Of a stretch of DNA of 5,742 nt, positions 1 to 3,090 are shown in pieces (the first letter of the stretch is position 1; each line of letters begins with the position of its first letter). The stretch is from assembly GCA_018657375.1 (NCBI GenBank), contig JABHXI010000127.1, positions 1-5,742 on the forward strand, given 5' to 3'. Made by a program: the position numbers and the translations under genes. The DNA is from Candidatus Nitrosopumilus sp. Lineage in GTDB: Archaea > Thermoproteota > Nitrososphaeria > Nitrososphaerales > Nitrosopumilaceae. The notes under the pieces are model-generated. The model saw nothing but the letters and a program-made list of their open reading frames with translations. It made no database searches and had not been told where the DNA came from.

Positions 1-125
1 GTTGTTGCTTGAAAATACTGTGGAGTATTTTTTGTAACACTCTCAAAGCATTTTTGTACATTTTGTTTGTAAATTGTAAATACATCGTTTGACTGATTTG
101 TATTTTGAGTTGTTTGTGTGCTCAT
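1..125 (-). CDS. Phasin/PhaE-like protein, N-terminal fragment (runs off left edge)
   Basis: The frame opens with ATG at 125-123 and stays open to the window edge (41 codons plus two bases). The N-terminus starts MSTQTTQNTNQSND, Gln/Asn/Thr-rich and disordered-looking, then becomes an amphipathic helix (IYKQNVQKCFESVTKN). That layout resembles phasins and PhaE-type subunits, which coat PHA granules or assist PHA synthase, and it echoes the start of the neighbouring gene at 369-800 (MSGNNNQYDPTTMFKNWIQK). A TATATATA box centred 26-27 bases upstream of the ATG implies a leaderless mRNA, and tandem 10-bp repeats lie just beyond it. The family call is inference from composition and context, because only the first 41 residues are visible. 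PHA synthase (phaC) would be an expected neighbour beyond the left edge. An unrelated helical protein remains possible. Confidence 0.55.
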   Translation of the reverse strand, partial: MSTQTTQNTNQSNDVFTIYKQNVQKCFESVTKNTPQYFQAT

Positions 126-147
126 ATGCCTAATCTAAATAAACCAG

Positions 148-157
148 TATATATATT
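148..157 (-). promoter_or_regulatory. TATA box of the leftmost gene
   Basis: An alternating TATATATA stretch (148-155) is centred 26-27 bases upstream of the ATG at 125 on the minus strand. This is the archaeal TATA-to-TSS distance, so transcription should begin at or next to the start codon. No Shine-Dalgarno motif precedes the ATG, which agrees with leaderless initiation. Confidence 0.55.
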
Positions 158-160
158 ATT

Positions 161-187
161 GGTAATGATTGGTAATGACTGGTAATT
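161..187. repeat. Three tandem 10-bp repeats, candidate operator
   Basis: On the plus strand the unit GGTAATgAyT occurs at 161-170 and 171-180, and a third GGTAATt copy begins at 181. The period of 10 bp is close to one helical turn, so the conserved GGTAAT core recurs on the same DNA face. On the minus strand the repeats lie immediately upstream of the TATA box, in and beyond the BRE position, where archaeal activators or repressors commonly bind. The neighbouring AbrB-domain protein (369-800) is a plausible ligand, but nothing in the sequence proves the pairing. Confidence 0.5.
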
Positions 188-224
188 AAAGACATAAAAT
201 GATTAGAGTAATAACAAGTATGAC

Positions 225-241
225 ACTTATGAAAAATAAGT
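225..241. other. Small inverted repeat in the 126-368 gap
   Basis: ACTTAT (225-230) and ATAAGT (236-241) flank the five-base spacer GAAAA. On the minus strand the loop reads UUUUC. It lies in the AT-rich gap after the phasin-AbrB gene and could contribute to transcript 3'-end formation, but a stem this short may arise by chance. The rest of 126-368 holds no convincing gene. Confidence 0.2.
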
Positions 242-302
242 TCACAAATAAAATTATTAAAAAGTCACAAAAGTTCAAAGAAAATTCACAGATTATGATA
301 TT

Positions 303-324
303 TTATTTTTAAGATTAAAAATAA
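303..324 (-). terminator. AT-rich hairpin downstream of the phasin-AbrB gene
   Basis: Perfect 9-bp arms TTATTTTTA (303-311) and TAAAAATAA (316-324) enclose the loop AGAT, about 45 bases past the stop codon of the minus-strand gene. Archaeal termination relies mostly on U-rich transcript ends. The minus strand here has scattered T runs beyond the hairpin (for example opposite 258-262) but no long uninterrupted tract. In such AT-rich DNA the palindrome may also be fortuitous. Confidence 0.25.
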
Positions 325-368
325 TTTTATTTTTATTTTTAGATACGGAGAAAATACAGTTTTGAAAT

Positions 369-800
369 TTATTTAGATTTTTTTAATTTCTTAGTTTTAG
401 ATTTTTTTGCTATGGGTAAAATTATCACTTGAACTAAATCGCCATCATTCAAATCAAGTGCATTACGTTCAGCTTCGGGAATTGAGATTCTGCCATTACT
501 GCTGATGGTGGTTTTGTATGCGCCCCAATTCATAAAAGATGGAAGCATCTGTCCGATGTTAAACATAGTATCCATACTTTTTGTTTGCATGGAGGACATA
601 TTGTCCATGATGTTAGATTGAGTTTGTATAGTTTTTTCAGAAACATCTCTTAGAGTGTCTAACGGATTAAATGTTTGATTTGATTGATTTGTCATTAGAT
701 TACCAAAATTTTTCATAAATTCAGTTTGTGCTTGACCGCTTTTCTGTATCCAGTTTTTAAACATTGTAGTTGGATCATATTGGTTATTGTTACCACTCAT
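369..800 (-). CDS. Phasin-like protein fused to a C-terminal AbrB/SpoVT DNA-binding domain (PhaR-like candidate)
   Basis: A 143-aa protein if started at ATG 800. Residues 1-10 are polar and flexible. Residues about 11-90 are predicted helical, Met/Gln/Asn-rich and amphipathic, like phasins that coat PHA granules. Residues about 94-130 fit the swapped-hairpin AbrB/SpoVT fold (YKTTISSNGRISIPEAERN, then LNDGDLVQVIIL). The last 13 residues contain eight Lys. Haloferax mediterranei PhaR is an AbrB-like protein controlling phasin expression and PHA granules; here phasin-like and AbrB-like parts appear in one chain, so a granule-bound repressor or granule-DNA tether is plausible inference. The frame also has a TTG at 842 overlapping the hydrolase stop (TTGA), giving 157 aa, but the 14 extra residues look unlike the family. 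ATG 800 is preferred because TTAAATTA (822-829) sits 25-26 bases upstream, the leaderless spacing. Confidence 0.75.
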   Translation of the reverse strand: MSGNNNQYDPTTMFKNWIQKSGQAQTEFMKNFGNLMTNQSNQTFNPLDTLRDVSEKTIQTQSNIMDNMSSMQTKSMDTMFNIGQMLPSFMNWGAYKTTISSNGRISIPEAERNALDLNDGDLVQVIILPIAKKSKTKKLKKSK

Positions 801-821
801 AACCAAATAATTCAGTAAATG

Positions 822-829
822 TAATTTAA
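822..829 (-). promoter_or_regulatory. Internal TATA box for the phasin-AbrB gene
   Basis: On the minus strand TTAAATTA is centred 25-26 bases before the ATG at 800, matching leaderless archaeal promoters. It lies just past the hydrolase stop codon, so the downstream gene could be transcribed separately as well as by read-through. It also supports ATG 800 over the upstream TTG at 842, because the TTG would lie upstream of the predicted transcript start. Confidence 0.45.
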
Positions 830-838
830 GTCCTTTTA

Positions 839-1627
839 TCAACTATTCAAAAATTTTAGCACCTGGGAAGCAAATAGTTTAGGCTCTTGAACATATGGGG
901 TATGACCGCATTTATTCATCTCATAGAACTCACAATTATCAATAGATGAAACAAACTCTTTTGCAAAAGTGATGGGAATTACAGGATCGTCCGCACCCCA
1001 AATAATCAATGTAGGGGAAGAAATATTTTCAAGTTTTTTTGTAATCACTTCACAATTTTTTAATCCCAGCAAGGTCGACATAAATGCAAATTTAGCATTA
1101 GGTAATTTCATCCTTGAAACAAACCCCTTGATTATTTCCAAGGGGATTTTTTTACCAGAACCATCCATTATTTCAAATGCATTTTTTGCACTATGTTCAT
1201 TTGGATATAATGCAGCCATAATGTATGCATCAAGAGCAAAAGTAGATTGTTTCATTATTCCCGATGGGGACACTAAAATTAATTTTTCAACAGACTGAGA
1301 ATGAGATGAAGTGTATTCTGCAGCAATTTGTCCACCGAGAGAAGATCCGATAATGCTGGTTTCTTTTATGTCCAAAGAATCTAAGAATTTTTCTAAAAAA
1401 TTTGAAAAATAATCTATGGTATAATCTGTTACAGGTTTATCACTATGACCAAATCCCACCAAATCAGGTACCACAACATGAAAATCAATTGCAAAAAGGG
1501 GCAAAACATATTGCCATCGTTCTGATGAAGCACCTAATCCATGAACAAGTACAAGTGTTTTTTTAGAGGAGCCTGATTCAAAATAACGAATTTTATTTCC
1601 GTCAATATTGATAAATTTTTCTTTCAA
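839..1627 (-). CDS. Alpha/beta hydrolase (possible PHA-related depolymerase, esterase or thioesterase)
   Basis: A 262-aa protein of normal length for the alpha/beta-hydrolase family, with no signal peptide or membrane segment, so cytoplasmic. Visible motifs are the oxyanion-hole HGLG (29-32), VVVPDLVGFGHSDKP (51-65), the nucleophile elbow G-S-S96-L-G-G (94-99), a lid region about 125-190, the acid WGADD (210-214, probably D214) and the catalytic GH242. The triad Ser96-Asp214-His242 is therefore complete. PHA synthases have Cys at the elbow, so the Ser here argues for hydrolysis rather than polymerisation. Esters or thioesters are likely substrates. Beside phasin-like genes an intracellular PHA depolymerase or hydroxyacyl-thioesterase is reasonable, but this superfamily cannot be assigned a substrate from motifs. 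It is the first gene of a same-strand cluster. A weak TATA-like TTATCTA (opposite 1651-1657) lies about 27 bases before the ATG. Confidence 0.85.
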   Translation of the reverse strand: MKEKFINIDGNKIRYFESGSSKKTLVLVHGLGASSERWQYVLPLFAIDFHVVVPDLVGFGHSDKPVTDYTIDYFSNFLEKFLDSLDIKETSIIGSSLGGQIAAEYTSSHSQSVEKLILVSPSGIMKQSTFALDAYIMAALYPNEHSAKNAFEIMDGSGKKIPLEIIKGFVSRMKLPNAKFAFMSTLLGLKNCEVITKKLENISSPTLIIWGADDPVIPITFAKEFVSSIDNCEFYEMNKCGHTPYVQEPKLFASQVLKFLNS

Positions 1628-1720
1628 TGTTGTAGATTCAATTAGTTTACTAGATAAGTTATTGTCTTGATTTTTTCAAATTATGACTATTTTTCTAATT
1701 CTTTTTAGATTTTTTTTATT

Positions 1721-1783
1721 TTATATTCTTAAATTTTTGAGAAACTTTCTTTCAGGTTTATCATATCTAAACTGTTTAGCCAT
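1721..1783 (-). CDS. Possible 20-aa basic micropeptide upstream of the hydrolase
   Basis: ATG at 1783-1781 opens MAKQFRYDKPERKFLKNLRI and stops at TAA 1721. Seven of 20 residues are Lys or Arg. TTAATTAA opposite 1804-1811 is centred 24-25 bases upstream, a good leaderless promoter position. After the stop the same frame continues as another basic stretch (NKKNLKRIRKIVII) and is also the hydrolase frame, so it could be a leader peptide, a decayed gene start or chance. The transcript could run into the hydrolase, giving that gene a leader of about 150 bases. No family is recognised. Confidence 0.3.
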   Translation of the reverse strand: MAKQFRYDKPERKFLKNLRI

Positions 1784-1803
1784 TTGCTGATTATACTATT
1801 GCA

Positions 1804-1811
1804 TTAATTAA
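1804..1811 (-). promoter_or_regulatory. TATA-like box upstream of the 1721-1783 micro-ORF
   Basis: The palindromic TTAATTAA follows a T run on the minus strand and is centred 24-25 bases before the ATG at 1783. It could drive the micropeptide alone or a longer transcript including the hydrolase. In this AT-rich stretch a chance match is possible. Confidence 0.3.
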
Positions 1812-1892
1812 AAAATTATGATATAATTTATCAATAATAACAAGTTTCTATCAAATCATTCATAGCATTACTACTGATCAATCGTTCATCTC

Positions 1893-1900
1893 TTTTAAAT
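1893..1900 (+). promoter_or_regulatory. TATA box for the 1923-1994 micro-ORF
   Basis: TTTTAAAT is a near-consensus archaeal TATA box, centred 26-27 bases before ATG 1923. Transcription would therefore start at or next to that codon. Confidence 0.4.
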
Positions 1901-1922
1901 GCAAATTTGCTTTACTATAACT

Positions 1923-1994
1923 ATGAATGATAACGATAACTCCGCAACCTGGGAAGACGCAATGGGCTCATCCTGGTTAATATCTGAAGAATAA
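1923..1994 (+). CDS. Possible 23-aa leaderless micropeptide, perhaps a frameshifted membrane peptide
   Basis: The frame encodes MNDNDNSATWEDAMGSSW followed by LISEE and a TAA stop at 1992-1994. Codons such as TCC, GCA, ACC and GGC make it more GC-rich than its surroundings, and the acidic/Trp pattern looks non-random. The TATA box at 1893-1900 is ideally placed for leaderless expression. Moving back one base at about 1991 opens a second segment (IIEQFWLTLFMFGLTLMPNY, then a few residues to the stop after 2060) that reads as a short hydrophobic helix. One extra base in the GAAGAATAA stretch would join the two into a 47-aa single-span protein. The short peptide, a decayed gene and chance all remain possible. 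Confidence 0.35.
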   Translation: MNDNDNSATWEDAMGSSWLISEE

Positions 1995-2029
1995 TTGAAC
2001 AATTTTGGTTAACCCTGTTCATGTTTGGA

Positions 2030-2110
2030 TTAACTTTGATGCCCAATTACAAACTTCATTTCTAATTTTAAATTATTTTCATCTATGAGTTGTTTATCGA
2101 AAGTACCCAT
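2030..2110 (-). CDS. Possible 26-aa micro-ORF
   Basis: ATG at 2110-2108 opens MGTFDKQLIDENNLKLEMKF followed by VIGHQS and TAA. The charged/hydrophobic alternation is protein-like. There is no well-placed TATA box or Shine-Dalgarno motif, and three stop codons (TAG, TAA, TAA) lie in the same frame between it and the upstream open stretch 2132-2179. It may be the tail of a decayed gene. No family is recognised. Confidence 0.2.
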   Translation of the reverse strand: MGTFDKQLIDENNLKLEMKFVIGHQS

Positions 2111-2130
2111 TAGTTATTATGCAAATTCAC

Positions 2131-2220
2131 TCTAATGCGGATAACCGGTCATGGTGATGCGAAGAACAGTAGTCATCATGGTGTGCCTTTGCCTCTTCTC
2201 ACTACTTCCATGCTCTCTTC
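2131..2220. ncRNA. GC-elevated island, candidate small RNA or micropeptide locus
   Basis: A hand count gives 43 G/C in 90 bases (about 48 percent), against about 18 percent in the next 60 bases and 27 percent in the preceding 90. Such islands in AT-rich archaea are often structured RNA genes. On the plus strand CATGG (2150-2154) pairs with CCATG (2208-2212), enclosing AGTAGT (2168-2173) with ACTACT (2201-2206). On the minus strand TATA-like AT runs opposite 2228-2251 lie 20-30 bases before the island edge. Frames stay open on both strands: plus 2135-2245 (36 aa, MRITGHGDAKNSSHH at its start) and minus 2132-2179 (15 aa, MMTTVLRITMTGYPH). The strand and the RNA-versus-peptide nature are undecided, and no known RNA family is recognised. 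Confidence 0.3.
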
Positions 2221-2421
2221 TAAAGTCAAATTTATCAATTTTTAAAAAACCACATTTATTTTTTTAGCCCTTAGAAATAATTGCAACTTAAACAATGGCA
2301 TGATGTTAACTTGACAAGTAAGTAGTACTCATCAAGCCAACAATGGACAGTAATCTTAAAGGAATAAAAATCATTTGAGTAAAATCATGACCCTGGATTA
2401 TTTTATTGTGGTTTTGAATTT

Positions 2422-2451
2422 CATGCCATGACTTTCTACAGGCATGTTTTT
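2422..2451 (+). terminator. Hairpin followed by T5
   Basis: CATGCC (2422-2427) and GGCATG (2441-2446) form a perfect 6-bp stem with a 13-base loop, directly followed by TTTTT (2447-2451). This would act on a plus-strand transcript, for example one starting near 1923 or from the GC island. No ordinary plus-strand gene precedes it, so its role is uncertain. Confidence 0.25.
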
Positions 2452-2497
2452 CATAAAACTTTATTTTATGAATAATTAAATTTGATGATGTATCATG

Positions 2498-2502
2498 GGT
2501 GA
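2498..2502 (+). promoter_or_regulatory. Shine-Dalgarno motif GGTGA for the 41-aa Cys/His-rich protein
   Basis: GGTGA is complementary to the archaeal 16S rRNA 3' end. It lies eight bases before ATG 2511 and only two bases before the in-frame ATG 2505, so it favours 2511. It is the clearest Shine-Dalgarno motif before a start codon in the window. Confidence 0.5.
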
Positions 2503-2510
2503 CTATGTTG

Positions 2511-2636
2511 ATGGTTGAACACACTAAAGAATGCAAATATCGAGTCGATAATGATTTACCGCATACAAATTGCTATTGCAAATGTCATAAAATTATAATG
2601 ATGGAATCTACAAAAATGGAATCAAGGACTTTCTGA
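2511..2636 (+). CDS. 41-aa Cys/His-rich miniprotein, probable metal binder
   Basis: The frame encodes MVEHTKECKYRVDNDLPHTN, then CYCKCHK and an acidic/Met-rich tail ending SRTF. Candidate metal ligands are H4, C8, H18, C21, C23, C25 and H26; the tight C-x-C-x-C-H cluster is unlikely by chance and suggests a small zinc-binding protein. The GGTGA motif eight bases upstream fits ATG 2511. AT-rich TATA-like sequence lies near 2460-2477, implying a short leader. The 3' end overlaps the end of the convergent gene 2622-2858 by 15 bases. The reading frame holds only four Cys, so a complete four-ligand site would need His or a partner chain. It is too short for a confident family assignment. Confidence 0.5.
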   Translation: MVEHTKECKYRVDNDLPHTNCYCKCHKIIMMESTKMESRTF

Positions 2637-2858
2637 TTCTTTTTCAGGCTCAAAATTATCTACAATTTCTGTTACTGTTTTAATAATGGCATCTTTGATT
2701 TGCTCTTGCTTCATTCCCGATTTGCTCATAAGTTTCATTTGATCCATTAATGCAAAATGCATGCGACCTTGCAAGTAATCTACAATCCCAAAACCCTTTT
2801 TTGGAAATTCGGTGACAAACAGTTCATGATCAGGTGACTCTTTGGATGCTTCTGCCAT
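2622..2858 (-). CDS. 78-aa hypothetical small acidic helical protein
   Basis: A complete small gene starting at ATG 2858 (MAEASKESPDHELFVTEFPK) and ending in the acidic tail NFEPEKESESP. The middle (about residues 20-50) is Gly/Met-rich (KKGFGIVDYLQGRMHFALMD), followed by a helix of charged and aliphatic residues (KQEQIKDAIIKTVTEIVDNF). There is no signal peptide, Cys cluster or membrane span, so it is cytosolic. The TATA-like TACATAAT opposite 2880-2887 sits 25-26 bases upstream, consistent with leaderless transcription. It is divergent from the acyl-CoA synthetase and convergent, with a 15-base overlap, with the Cys/His-rich miniprotein. I do not recognise the family. Base use and protein character are normal for the window, so it is probably real. 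Confidence 0.7.
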   Translation of the reverse strand: MAEASKESPDHELFVTEFPKKGFGIVDYLQGRMHFALMDQMKLMSKSGMKQEQIKDAIIKTVTEIVDNFEPEKESESP

Positions 2859-2878
2859 AATAGAAATTACAAAAATGA

Positions 2879-2888
2879 TATTATGTAT
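2879..2888 (-). promoter_or_regulatory. TATA box of the 78-aa gene
   Basis: On the minus strand ATACATAATA is centred 25-26 bases before ATG 2858. No Shine-Dalgarno motif lies between, so leaderless initiation is inferred. Confidence 0.45.
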
Positions 2889-2925
2889 TTTACCAACTTT
2901 GCAAATATGTCGAATAATTTTGTGC

Positions 2926-3039
2926 CTAGTATTGTCCTAATTTCAGGTCCGGTATGTCTGAATAATTACTAGCATCTGGAATTGTGGACGATAATGACAA
3001 TATGATGTTGCTACATGCTGAGCATCTTGGAACAATTTC
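2926..3039 (-). pseudogene. Coding-like remnant without a start codon
   Basis: Between an in-frame TAA (3042-3040) and TAG (2928-2926) the minus strand reads 37 residues of protein-like sequence: EIVPRCSACSNIILSLSS, then TIPDASNYSDIPDLKLGQY. It has a CxxC pair and ordered polar/aliphatic alternation. No ATG or GTG is available. The only standard start is TTG at 3000, which would give a 24-aa peptide without the CxxC. ATT at 3036 is a possible but rare start. The simplest reading is the surviving piece of a broken gene. It fills much of the region between the 78-aa gene and the synthetase. Confidence 0.3.
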
Positions 3040-3043
3040 TTAC

Positions 3044-3055
3044 AAATTAAAAAAT
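3044..3055 (+). promoter_or_regulatory. Probable promoter of the acyl-CoA synthetase
   Basis: AAATTAAAAAAT is the best TATA-like stretch before the TTG start at 3091. The expected transcript start would be around 3074, leaving a leader of about 16 bases. The T-rich CTTTTTACG at 3056-3064 is an alternative with leaderless spacing. No clear Shine-Dalgarno motif is present. Confidence 0.3.
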
Positions 3056-3090
3056 CTTTTTACGATGCAGAGTATTGAAAAAAATGAAAC

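Larger units (their letters stand above)
1995..2504. other. Gene-poor interval with no ordinary gene
   Basis: This stretch of about 500 bases holds no reading frame with convincing protein character and a good start. Its contents are a 26-codon minus frame (2030-2110), a GC-elevated island (2131-2220), a hairpin followed by T5 (2422-2451), an 11-bp odd palindrome ACTTGACAAGT (2309-2319) and two AACAATGG copies (2291-2298 and 2339-2346). A 76-codon minus frame opening with TTG (2306-2536) exists, but its composition does not look like a real protein. Confidence 0.5.

Noticed and set aside
969..1298. 109-codon plus-strand frame
   Set aside because: Lies wholly antisense inside the hydrolase gene, which has a complete catalytic triad; it is an antisense shadow.
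839..1627. PHA synthase (PhaC) for the alpha/beta-hydrolase gene
   Set aside because: The nucleophile elbow carries Ser rather than Cys, and at 262 aa the protein is shorter than PhaC.
1640..1830. Insertion sequence or MITE ends in the AT-rich gap
   Set aside because: No terminal inverted repeats, target duplications or transposase-like frames were found.
2130..2180. Box C/D sRNA, suggested by ATGATGA on the minus strand at about 2179
   Set aside because: No CTGA box D or D'/C' pair at the required spacing was found.
2306..2536. 76-codon minus-strand frame opening with TTG
   Set aside because: Composition is atypical (scattered Cys/His, no domain pattern), there is no well-placed promoter, and it overlaps the better supported plus-strand miniprotein start at 2511.
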